Assembly (NCBI GenBank): GCA_002407865.1
Contig: DHPI01000079.1
Coordinates: 2,831 to 8,144 of the forward strand
Length of the DNA: 5,314 nt
Direction: 5' to 3'
Origin: Spirochaetia bacterium UBA5368
GTDB taxonomy: Bacteria > Spirochaetota > UBA4802 > UBA5368
The notes below the pieces were generated by a model, which saw nothing but the letters and a program-made list of their open reading frames with translations, did no database searches and had not been told where the DNA came from. Of the stretch, positions 1 through 5,314 are shown in pieces; position 1 is the stretch's first letter, and every line of letters starts with the position of its first letter. The translations under genes and the position numbers were made by a program.

Positions 1-860
1 GCGACCCTGCGCTTGATAGCGCTCATTGCGGCGCCGTCGGCCAGCGCGGGTTCCGCCATTTCGTCGATTCCCAGCGCGGAATAAAAGGCCGCCGCAAATT
101 TCGGCTCAAGCGCGCCGACCGAGATATAGCGCCCGTCCGAGGTGCGGTAAAAATCGTACACGGAGCCGCCGTTGAAGATTTCCGTCTCAGGTGACGGCAT
201 GCTGCCGCCGGAAAGATAGTCCGCCGCCTGCATCGCCTGAATGGCGAACGTGCCGTCTGTTATCGACAGGTCAATATAATCGCCTTCGCCGGTGTTCAGC
301 CGTTTTATATATGCTGCGAGCACCGCAATGACGAGATTTTTCGATCCGCCGCATACGTCGGCAATCTGTATGCCTTCCGGGCAGGGGCCTGCCGCCGTCC
401 TGCCGGAAAACGATTCGATGCCCGAAAGCGCCATGTAATTAATGTCATGGCCGGCCCTTCGCGCGTAGCGCCCGGTCTGGCCGTACCCGGTGAGGGAACA
501 GTAGATTATCGATGGATTGATCTTTATAATGTCGTCGTAGCCGAGCCCGAAGCTGCCCATTACGCCGGGACGAAACTGTTCCACAATAATGTCGTATGTT
601 TCAGCAAGGCGGTATACAATCGATCGGGCCCCCTCTTTTTTCAGGTCGAGCGCCAGGGATTTTTTTCCACGGTTCACATGGGCGTAGGCGGCCGACATGC
701 CGCTGCGCATCGTCCCTGCAAACCGCATAAGATCGGGGTTTGACGGATTTTCCACCTTGATGATGTCGGCGCCCATATCCGCGAGCATCATGGTGCCGTA
801 GGGGCCTGGAAGAAGATAGGTAAAATCGAGTATCTTCATTCCGCCAAGAGGATGATTCAT
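1..860 (-). CDS. CaiB/BaiF family protein, probable alpha-methylacyl-CoA racemase (C-terminus cut by window edge)
   Basis: The first 286 residues of a family III CoA-transferase fold protein are present. Full-length relatives are about 360-400 residues, so roughly the last quarter lies outside the window. The N-terminus (LGGMKILDFTYLLPGPYGTM, then the GADIIKVE strand at 30-37) is typical of the family. Three residues favour racemase over transferase: His138 in GHDINYMALSG, Asp168 in IADVCGGS, and Glu252 in VGALEPKF. They match the His126/Asp156/Glu241 catalytic set known from Mycobacterium tuberculosis MCR; Asp168 alone would also fit a CoA-transferase. The expected reaction is epimerisation of 2-methylacyl-CoA thioesters in the cytoplasm during branched-chain lipid breakdown. 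The exact substrate is not readable from the sequence. The start at 860 is supported by GGAG (plus-strand CTCC, 867-870) six bases upstream; an in-frame Met8 is a less likely alternative. The gene begins 30 bp after purB on the same strand, so co-transcription is plausible. Confidence 0.9.
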   Translation of the reverse strand, partial: MNHPLGGMKILDFTYLLPGPYGTMMLADMGADIIKVENPSNPDLMRFAGTMRSGMSAAYAHVNRGKKSLALDLKKEGARSIVYRLAETYDIIVEQFRPGVMGSFGLGYDDIIKINPSIIYCSLTGYGQTGRYARRAGHDINYMALSGIESFSGRTAAGPCPEGIQIADVCGGSKNLVIAVLAAYIKRLNTGEGDYIDLSITDGTFAIQAMQAADYLSGGSMPSPETEIFNGGSVYDFYRTSDGRYISVGALEPKFAAAFYSALGIDEMAEPALADGAAMSAIKRRV

Positions 861-866
861 GGTACG

Positions 867-870
867 CTCC
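867..870 (-). promoter_or_regulatory. Ribosome binding site of the racemase-like gene
   Basis: GGAG on the minus strand lies six bases before the ATG at 860. It sits in the 30-bp gap after the purB stop and supports the start at 860 over the internal Met8. Confidence 0.6.
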
Positions 871-890
871 GTGTGGTTCCAAAGGCGGGA

Positions 891-2186
891 TCAGTCGATC
901 CCGGCCTTTTTATATATGAAGTCGACATTCTTTAAATACGCTTGCAGATCGAAGATGGCGTCCATCTCCCGCGGTTCGATTTTCGACGCGATCTCCGTGT
1001 CGTCAAGAGCGAGTTCCTTCAACGATCCCTCGCGCTTCCATACGCGCATCGCGATTCCCTGGACGCAACGGTACGCATCCTCGCGGGTAAGCCCCTTCTC
1101 GACCAGCTTGAGCAGCAGCGATTGCGAAAAAAAGAGGCCGCCCGAACGCTCGATGTTTTCCATCATGGCGTCGGGATACACGACGAGGTTTTCGAGGACG
1201 AAGATCATTCTATGGAGAATGTAATCCAGCGCGATCGTGGAATCGGGCAGAATAACGCGCTCCGCCGACGAGTGCGATATGTCGCGTTCGTGCCAGAGCG
1301 TCACGTTGTCGAGCGCCGTGTTCATATTCGCCTTTATCACGCGGGAGAGCCCCGATATCCTTTCGCAGGTGATGGGGTTCCGTTTGTGAGGCATTGCCGA
1401 CGAGCCCTTCTGTCCCTTCTGGAACGGCTCTTCGGCCTCGCGAACCTCGGTACGCTGAAGGTGGCGTATTTCGGTGGCGAGCTTGTCCAGGCTTGCGGCG
1501 GTGATGGCAATGGCCGACAGAAATTCGGCATGCCGGTCGCGCTGGATGATCTGCGTCGAGATGGGCGCGGGCTTCAGGCCCAGCTTATCGCACACGTATT
1601 TTTCGACCTCGGGCGAGATATTGCTGAAGGTGCCGACCGCGCCCGAAAGCTTGCCGTATGATATGGTGTCGATCGCCGTCACGAGCCGCTGCCGGTTGCG
1701 CTCGAATTCCTTGTAATAGAGCGCCATTTTCAGGCCGAACGTGGTCGGTTCGGCATGCACGCCGTGCGAGCGGCCCATGCAGGGCGTATATTTATAGGCG
1801 GTCGCGAGATTTCTAAGCGCCGTCAGCAGCCTGTCAATTCCCGAAAGCAGAATTTCGCCCGACTGCTTCATCTGGATGGAAAGTGCTGTGTCCACGATAT
1901 CGCTCGAGGTGAGGCCGTAATGTATAAAACGGCTGGAAGGCCCGACGTATTCTCCCACCGTCGTGAGAAAAGCGATCACATCGTGATGCACCTGACTTTC
2001 AATTTCGTTGACCCTCTCGACGGTAAATGCCGCTTTCTCTTTGATGATTGCGAGGTCTTCCTGGGGGATGAGTCCCAGACGGGTATTGGCTTCGCACGCG
2101 GCTATTTCGATTTCGAGCCATATCCTGAATTTATTTTCCAGCGTCCAGATGTTACTGATTTCTTTTCGTGAATATCGGTCTATCAT
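891..2186 (-). CDS. purB: Adenylosuccinate lyase
   Basis: PurB catalyses two fumarate-releasing steps of purine synthesis: SAICAR to AICAR, and adenylosuccinate to AMP. It acts in the cytoplasm as a homotetramer in this superfamily. The 431-residue length equals that of Bacillus subtilis PurB as I remember it, and the two appear collinear. The residues studied in the Bacillus enzyme fall at the same numbers here: His68 (in QVHHDV), His89 (in FIHYGLTSSD) and His141 (in GRSHGVHAEP). The superfamily signature GSSAMPHKRNP spans 261-271 and contains the catalytic serine loop and Lys268. The WHERDISHSSAER block (298-310) is also intact. The N-terminus MIDRYSRKEI is the usual family start, so ATG at 2186 is well supported even though the upstream GGGA (about six bases away) is only a weak Shine-Dalgarno. 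No pur gene is adjacent within the window. A 164-bp gap separates it from recO, so it may have its own promoter. Confidence 0.98.
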   Translation of the reverse strand: MIDRYSRKEISNIWTLENKFRIWLEIEIAACEANTRLGLIPQEDLAIIKEKAAFTVERVNEIESQVHHDVIAFLTTVGEYVGPSSRFIHYGLTSSDIVDTALSIQMKQSGEILLSGIDRLLTALRNLATAYKYTPCMGRSHGVHAEPTTFGLKMALYYKEFERNRQRLVTAIDTISYGKLSGAVGTFSNISPEVEKYVCDKLGLKPAPISTQIIQRDRHAEFLSAIAITAASLDKLATEIRHLQRTEVREAEEPFQKGQKGSSAMPHKRNPITCERISGLSRVIKANMNTALDNVTLWHERDISHSSAERVILPDSTIALDYILHRMIFVLENLVVYPDAMMENIERSGGLFFSQSLLLKLVEKGLTREDAYRCVQGIAMRVWKREGSLKELALDDTEIASKIEPREMDAIFDLQAYLKNVDFIYKKAGID

Positions 2187-2350
2187 TGGTGTCCCATATT
2201 TGTCGTGATTGTACCCCGTCGATCTGCATGTCGTGCCGCCGGTCGGCGTAAAGCGTCTTGCGCGATATTGCGCCGGATGGATGGTTGAGCAGAAGCAAAC
2301 GAGTTTACCCCCAATTCTCCCGGCACTGCCCGTGTAAAATCAAGCAATTT
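2187..2350. other. Intergenic gap between recO and purB, possible purB promoter
   Basis: No gene is supported in these 164 bp. On the minus strand a TACAAT (-10-like, five of six matches; plus-strand ATTGTA at 2208-2213) lies 21 bases before the purB start, but no good -35 is found at the usual spacing. Short GC-rich inverted repeats are visible, such as GCGC-GATATT-GCGC around 2262-2276. None is followed by a T-run on the minus strand, so I do not call a recO terminator. A purB promoter here is an inference at low confidence. Confidence 0.25.
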
Positions 2351-3109
2351 TTAATCACCCCTGGCGATGGAAAAGAGCATGTCCTTCGATTTAAGCTCGG
2401 CATGGAAATAATTTTCGATAAAAAGGGCAAGATAGAAAACGATATTCAATATTTCAGCGCTGTCGTAGTGCGCGTGATTGATTGCCGCGTATTTGGAAAC
2501 GAGAGACTGCCGTATAAATTCACGGGCGTCGCGGCCAAGTGCGAGAGAACCGCCGGTGCGGCGCGCGCCGCACGAATCGCACACGGGAAAAAAATCGGTT
2601 GTATCGATAGAAAAGGCTTTGAAATCCTCCCGTCCGCACACTTTGCACCGTGAAAGGTCGGGCAGTATGCCGTGAATACGCAGCATATGTATTATAAAAA
2701 AAGCGGTAAACATCTCCGCGTTCTCTGTTTCCGCGAGTGCGTGTATGCCCGAGTCGATGAGCCTGAACAGCGGGGTCGAGGGGTCGTTGTAGCCGGTGGT
2801 CTTATCGGCGATATCGAGCAAAAAGTACAGGTGCAGTATCTTTTTCAAGTCGCTTCGAATGCGGATCGAATGAGAGCTGACTTTGAATTCATTGACGGTG
2901 TGATAGTCCCTCGTATCGTGATAATAGTATACAAGTTCCAGCCGCGTTCCCGGCTCGGCCGCCGACGGCGCCCGCGATCTGCTTTTTTTCAGCCCCTTGA
3001 ATACAAAGTTTCTTTTTCCGTACTCACGGGTGAAAATCCGGGCAAGCACATCCGCCTCACCAAAGTGGCGCGAATGGAGTACGATGCCTGTCGCTTTCTG
3101 GATTTCCAT
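2351..3109 (-). CDS. recO: DNA repair protein RecO
   Basis: RecO works in the RecFOR recombination pathway. It binds single-stranded DNA and SSB and, with RecR, helps load RecA at gaps. The 252-residue length is normal for the family. Residues 1 to about 80 form the N-terminal OB-fold, with the typical opening ATGIVLHSRHFGEADVLARI and the basic KGLKKSRSR stretch (38-46). The rest is the helical C-terminal domain, interrupted by a zinc-binding module with Cys155 and Cys158 (CKVC), then Cys177 and Cys180 (CDSC). All four cysteines are present. The start at 3109 agrees with the family N-terminus, but I see no clear Shine-Dalgarno before it. The upstream CBS-domain gene ends only 32 bp away, so translation may depend on coupling to that gene. 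recR and recF are not in the window. Confidence 0.94.
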   Translation of the reverse strand: MEIQKATGIVLHSRHFGEADVLARIFTREYGKRNFVFKGLKKSRSRAPSAAEPGTRLELVYYYHDTRDYHTVNEFKVSSHSIRIRSDLKKILHLYFLLDIADKTTGYNDPSTPLFRLIDSGIHALAETENAEMFTAFFIIHMLRIHGILPDLSRCKVCGREDFKAFSIDTTDFFPVCDSCGARRTGGSLALGRDAREFIRQSLVSKYAAINHAHYDSAEILNIVFYLALFIENYFHAELKSKDMLFSIARGD

Positions 3110-3141
3110 TTGACAATGCGGAGCCGCCCCGGCGCGGAGTG

Positions 3142-3984
3142 TTATGGTTGCGTGATAGTGACAGTGATTCTGCTGAGCCGGGTGCCCTTAATCGCCTTGA
3201 TTTTAAAAGAAATGTTTTCGTGCCGCACAATGTCATTTTTTACCGGAATCTTTCCGAAAAGATCGAGCACAAGCCCCCCGATAGTGTCGAACTCCTCGGT
3301 CGGAAGGTGTGCGCCGGTTGACTCGTTAAAATCGGAAATTGTCATCCGCGAATCGACTTCGTAGGCGTTTTTTCCGACCTTTTTAAGCTCTGGCAGTTCA
3401 TCATCGTCGAATTCGTCTTTAATTTCACCGACGATTTCCTCGAGTATGTCCTCCATCGTTACAATGCCGCCGAATCCGCCGTATTCGTCGACGATGCACG
3501 CAAGGTGCAGTTGCCGCCGCTTGAATTCGACAAGCAGATCGTCAAGCGGCATTGTTTCCGGAACGAAATACGGCTTATGAAGAATCTTTTTCAGGTCAAA
3601 CCGCTGCGGCTTCTGGATTATGAAGTTCAGAAGGTTTTTGACGTACAGTATCCCGGTAATGTTGTCGATCGTCGTGTTATACACGGGGATTCGTGAGTGT
3701 CCGGCATTGTCGACGATTTTAACAAGCTCTTTCAGCGATATTCCCGAATGTACGGCAACCACGTCAACGCGGGGAATCATTATCTCTCTCGCGTTTTTCG
3801 AGGAGAGGCCGATAATGCCGCGGATCATCTCCTGTTTGGAAGACTCAAGATTCTCACACGTTGCAATATCGAAGGCGCTGTTGCTGGTGGCGAAATTTTT
3901 CTCGTCTGGCTTCTTAAAAATGCGCGATATATACTTCCTGAATCTTGATCCACGGTTGTGCGAATCGGAAGTGTCTGATGTCAT
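3142..3984 (-). CDS. TlyC/CorC-type CBS-domain protein (hemolysin C family)
   Basis: This 280-residue soluble protein has the layout of the CorC/TlyC group. A basic N-terminal tail (about 1-45) is followed by a CBS pair: CBS1 about 66-125, with MIPRVDV at 69-75 and HSRIPVY at 96-102; CBS2 about 130-187, with [20 protein letters not shown] at 166-185. A CorC_HlyC transporter-associated domain occupies about 203-279. No membrane segment or DUF21 domain precedes the CBS pair, unlike the larger membrane-bound relatives. CBS pairs usually bind adenine nucleotides. Family members are linked to magnesium/cobalt efflux (CorC) or were named hemolysins in spirochaetes (TlyC); neither role can be read from this sequence. 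ATG at 3984 is the only reasonable start, since no in-frame start precedes it before a stop. An AGGA lies about 13 bases upstream, which is long for a Shine-Dalgarno. recO follows after 32 bp, probably on the same transcript. Confidence 0.93.
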   Translation of the reverse strand: MTSDTSDSHNRGSRFRKYISRIFKKPDEKNFATSNSAFDIATCENLESSKQEMIRGIIGLSSKNAREIMIPRVDVVAVHSGISLKELVKIVDNAGHSRIPVYNTTIDNITGILYVKNLLNFIIQKPQRFDLKKILHKPYFVPETMPLDDLLVEFKRRQLHLACIVDEYGGFGGIVTMEDILEEIVGEIKDEFDDDELPELKKVGKNAYEVDSRMTISDFNESTGAHLPTEEFDTIGGLVLDLFGKIPVKNDIVRHENISFKIKAIKGTRLSRITVTITQP

Positions 3985-4084
3985 GTTCGGTCGGTTATCC
4001 TGTCTGTATCAACTGTGTTTTATGTTATGACTTTTTCAAGTCTGCCGTAATTGTCAATAAGTTTTATTCACTACGCCGGATGAT
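3985..4084. promoter_or_regulatory. Possible promoter region for the CBS-domain gene and recO
   Basis: The 100-bp gap contains a perfect TTGACA on the minus strand (plus-strand TGTCAA, 4052-4057). No matching -10 stands at 16-18 bases; the nearest A/T-rich hexamer, CATAAC, is about 22 bases away. The -35 overlaps an imperfect dyad (GTCAATAA, 4053-4060; TTATTCAC, 4064-4071; one mismatch). A five-base hairpin, GACTT-GAAA-AAGTC, at 4029-4042 has no T-run after it and is not called a terminator. Promoter activity is an inference. Confidence 0.3.
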
Positions 4085-4630
4085 TCATTTCCAGATCGTA
4101 AACGCCTTTATTGTTTTCAACGCGGCATTTGACGCCTCGAGCGCCTCATCACGGGTGAGATTGCAGTCGTTATAGAGCGAATCGGCAATAAATTTCTTGA
4201 TCGCCATATACACGTCTTCGGTCGGATAAAAAAGAAAACAGAAATTATCGCCGACGTTGTTCAGGATGGTGAACGAAGAATACAGCATGATCGGGTTTTT
4301 CGACACCATTATTTTCTCAAGTTTTTTGCCTTCAAAAATATTAAGTTCACTGAAGCGGTAGGGGATTGCTTTTTCTTTTTCCCTGTGTACGGGTTCGGCG
4401 TATCGCTGTGTATAACTCGGCGGTTCAACGAGTATATGCATTCTGTTGCCGTCGGTTTTAAATATAAGACCCTCAGGATTTTTGAAGATATCTTTCACGT
4501 TCGAATAGGCGGTTATTTCGTAAATTGTGTATGTCGTTTCGGCGTCGAAAAAAGAAGATACAATGAATCCGCCGTTTGAGGGTATCTCGTTATTAAGATA
4601 TGCCTTTAGAAGTGATGTCGCTTTTGCCAT
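4085..4630 (-). CDS. Hypothetical protein, 181 residues, family not recognised
   Basis: I do not recognise this protein. The ORF is complete and has a good ribosome binding site (GAGGG, plus-strand 4638-4642) seven bases before the ATG at 4630, so it is very likely a real gene. No signal peptide, membrane segment, cysteine cluster or nucleotide-binding motif is visible. The sequence alternates short beta-like stretches rich in aromatic and aliphatic residues (GFIVSSFF at 21-28, TYTIYEITAYS at 33-43, RMHILVEPPSY at 63-73, MLYSSFTIL at 115-123, FCFLFYP at 130-136) with charged loops. It ends in a probable helical tail from about 138, including LTRDEALEASNAALKTIKAF at 158-177. This suggests a small soluble alpha/beta domain. 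Its GC content looks lower than that of purB and the racemase-like gene. It lies 100 bp upstream of the CBS-domain gene on the same strand and may be its first operon partner or a separate unit. Confidence 0.85.
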   Translation of the reverse strand: MAKATSLLKAYLNNEIPSNGGFIVSSFFDAETTYTIYEITAYSNVKDIFKNPEGLIFKTDGNRMHILVEPPSYTQRYAEPVHREKEKAIPYRFSELNIFEGKKLEKIMVSKNPIMLYSSFTILNNVGDNFCFLFYPTEDVYMAIKKFIADSLYNDCNLTRDEALEASNAALKTIKAFTIWK

Positions 4631-4637
4631 GCCGATA

Positions 4638-4642
4638 CCCTC
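4638..4642 (-). promoter_or_regulatory. Ribosome binding site of the 181-residue hypothetical gene
   Basis: GAGGG on the minus strand, within GAGAGGG, ends seven bases before the ATG at 4630. It is the main evidence that this unrecognised ORF is translated from that start. Confidence 0.65.
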
Positions 4643-4699
4643 TCACGTAAATATTTCGGACTTTTCAATATGCCGGTTGGATATACACTACTATTACGG

Positions 4700-4711
4700 T
4701 GATTAAAATCA
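4700..4711. repeat. Dyad TGATT-AA-AATCA in the divergent promoter region
   Basis: The five-base arms are perfectly complementary around a two-base centre, in AT-rich DNA just left of an A-tract. It could be an operator half-site pair or chance; no regulator is encoded in the window to link it to. Confidence 0.3.
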
Positions 4712-4728
4712 ATAAAAAATTTTTACTT

Positions 4729-4738
4729 GATGCGCATC
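4729..4738. repeat. Perfect 10-bp palindrome GATGCGCATC, possible operator
   Basis: This palindrome is complete over ten bases and sits between the candidate -35 and -10 of the leftward promoter (4744-4749 and about 4720-4725). That is a position where a bound repressor would block transcription. Ten-base palindromes are not rare by chance, so the operator role is a suggestion only. Confidence 0.35.
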
Positions 4739-4853
4739 GGCAGAGTCAACTGCGCCGTATTGATGCCGTATGGTGTGGTGCATATATATAATGATTTTAG
4801 TGTTGATTTTTTAGCAGCATAATGTAATATTACAAAAAATAAATAATATCTAT

Positions 4854-4858
4854 GGAGG
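4854..4858 (+). promoter_or_regulatory. Strong ribosome binding site selecting a GTG start
   Basis: GGAGG lies six bases before GTG at 4865. It decides the start of the aminotransferase gene. An ATG overlapping this site (4852) opens only a six-codon frame ending in TGA at 4870-4872 and is not the gene start. Confidence 0.8.
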
Positions 4859-4864
4859 GTGCCA

Positions 4865-5314
4865 GTGGCTGACGGCCGTGAAGAAATTGTACAGGCGTAC
4901 GCCGATTATGTGTCTCCGGGAAAAGTCGCCTCATACCGGACATACGACATGGTATTCGTTCCCGAAAAAAGAAACGGTTGTTACATCCGGGATATGAACG
5001 GCAGGCGGCTTATCAACTGTCACTCGAACGGCGGCGTATTTAATCTCGGGCACAGAAACAGGAGAATTATCGCCGCGGTCGCCGCAGCGATGAAAACATA
5101 TGATATCGGCAACCATCATCTCATCAGCAAACCGAAGGCGGCGCTTGCACGGCGTATCGCCGGGCTGATGCCGCCCGGCCTTGATCAGGTTGTCTATGGC
5201 GTTGGCGGGGGGGAGGCGATCGACCTCGCGATCAAGCTTGCGCGGGGCGTTACGGGGAGGGCGGAAATCATATCCGCGCGCGGGGGATATCACGGCCATA
5301 CCGGATTTGCGCTT
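4865..5314 (+). CDS. Class-III PLP-dependent aminotransferase (N-terminal 150 residues, cut by window edge)
   Basis: The 150 codons to the window edge encode the N-terminal third of a fold-type I, class-III aminotransferase; full relatives are about 400-460 residues. Family landmarks in order are: the N-terminal strand with IRDMNGRRLINC (41-52), a GGVFNLGHRNRRIIAAV block (56-72), the cofactor loop YGVGGGEAIDLAIKLARGVT (111-130), and GGYHGHTGFAL (140-150), whose Tyr-His-Gly motif packs on PLP in this family. The catalytic lysine lies beyond the window. The cofactor loop reads GGGEA where most members have SG(S/T)EA, so both hydroxyl residues are replaced by glycine. The substrate cannot be assigned; class-III enzymes act on acetylornithine, 4-aminobutyrate, diamines and other omega-amino or beta-amino compounds. 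The GTG start is fixed by a strong ribosome binding site. The gene is divergent from all others in the window, so it is regulated separately or from the shared intergenic region. Confidence 0.9.
   Translation, partial: MADGREEIVQAYADYVSPGKVASYRTYDMVFVPEKRNGCYIRDMNGRRLINCHSNGGVFNLGHRNRRIIAAVAAAMKTYDIGNHHLISKPKAALARRIAGLMPPGLDQVVYGVGGGEAIDLAIKLARGVTGRAEIISARGGYHGHTGFAL

Larger units (their letters stand above)
4631..4864. promoter_or_regulatory. Divergent intergenic regulatory region
   Basis: These 234 bp separate two divergent genes and should hold both their promoters. For the rightward aminotransferase gene, a perfect TATAAT lies at 4787-4792, but the nearest TTGATG (4760-4765) is 21 bases away, longer than optimal. 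A second candidate pairs TTGATT (4803-4808) with TAATAT (4825-4830) at 16 bases. For the leftward gene, TTGACT on the minus strand (plus-strand AGTCAA, 4744-4749) is followed at 18 bases by TAAAAA. The region also carries an A-tract, AAAAAATTTTT (4714-4724), and two dyads described separately. No ORF is supported. Which hexamers are used is inference. Confidence 0.5.

Noticed and set aside
942..1661. Long 239-codon plus-strand ORF antisense to purB
   Set aside because: It lies wholly inside a gene with an unmistakable PurB product. Its translation is rich in Arg, Gly and Ala and resembles no family, as expected for an opposite-frame shadow in GC-rich DNA.
2262..2330. GC-rich inverted repeats between recO and purB as a recO terminator or REP-like element
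   Set aside because: The arms are four to five bases, no T-run follows on the minus strand, and no second copy is visible in the window.
2672..3364. 230-codon plus-strand ORF antisense to recO and the end of the CBS-domain gene
   Set aside because: It crosses two well-supported genes and their spacer, has no recognisable domain, and is best explained as a shadow frame.
3142..3984. Calling the CBS-domain protein a hemolysin or virulence factor
   Set aside because: The TlyC name comes from early heterologous tests. The domains show only a CBS pair plus a transporter-associated domain, and nothing in the sequence shows secretion or membrane lysis.
4029..4042. GACTT-GAAA-AAGTC hairpin as a terminator on the minus strand
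   Set aside because: The stem has only five pairs, with little GC, and no T-run follows it.
4852..4872. Six-codon ATG mini-ORF overlapping the ribosome binding site and GTG start of the aminotransferase
   Set aside because: Its ATG overlaps the Shine-Dalgarno itself and has no site of its own. Such short frames arise easily by chance, so a leader peptide is not supported.
4931..5299. 122-codon minus-strand ORF at the right edge
   Set aside because: It is antisense to the aminotransferase, whose family motifs are clear in the plus frame.

Overview
The window holds six protein genes, two of them cut by the window edges. Five lie on the minus strand. Reading right to left in their own direction of transcription they are: an unrecognised 181-residue protein, a TlyC/CorC-type CBS-domain protein, the repair protein RecO, adenylosuccinate lyase PurB, and a CaiB/BaiF-family protein that looks like an alpha-methylacyl-CoA racemase and runs off the left edge. 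The sixth gene, the start of a class-III PLP aminotransferase, is divergent on the plus strand and runs off the right edge.

The organism is a bacterium of moderate GC with bacterial-type ribosome binding sites (clear GGAGG, GAGGG or GGAG before three of the genes). The soluble TlyC-type protein next to recO, together with a PurB of the Bacillus type, would fit a spirochaete or another deep-branching diderm. This is an inference from gene content only. Base composition changes across the window: one sampled 60-base line inside purB (1441-1500) is about 63% GC, and one inside the unknown gene (4441-4500) is about 37%.

Layout: 1-860 racemase-like gene (partial); 30-bp gap; 891-2186 purB; 164-bp gap with no gene and only weak signals; 2351-3109 recO; 32-bp gap; 3142-3984 CBS-domain gene; 100-bp gap with a consensus-like -35 hexamer and an imperfect dyad; 4085-4630 unknown gene; 234-bp divergent intergenic region with an A-tract, two dyads and a perfect TATAAT; 4865-5314 aminotransferase (partial). 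I found no RNA gene, mobile element, CRISPR array or convincing intrinsic terminator.

The genes do not form one obvious pathway. RecO and the TlyC-type protein are housekeeping functions and may be co-transcribed. PurB and the racemase-like gene are close enough to share a transcript, but their chemistry is unrelated. The window looks largely like an ordinary chromosomal core region. The parts most worth a second look are the unrecognised 181-residue protein, the atypical cofactor-binding loop of the aminotransferase, and the structured divergent promoter region between them.
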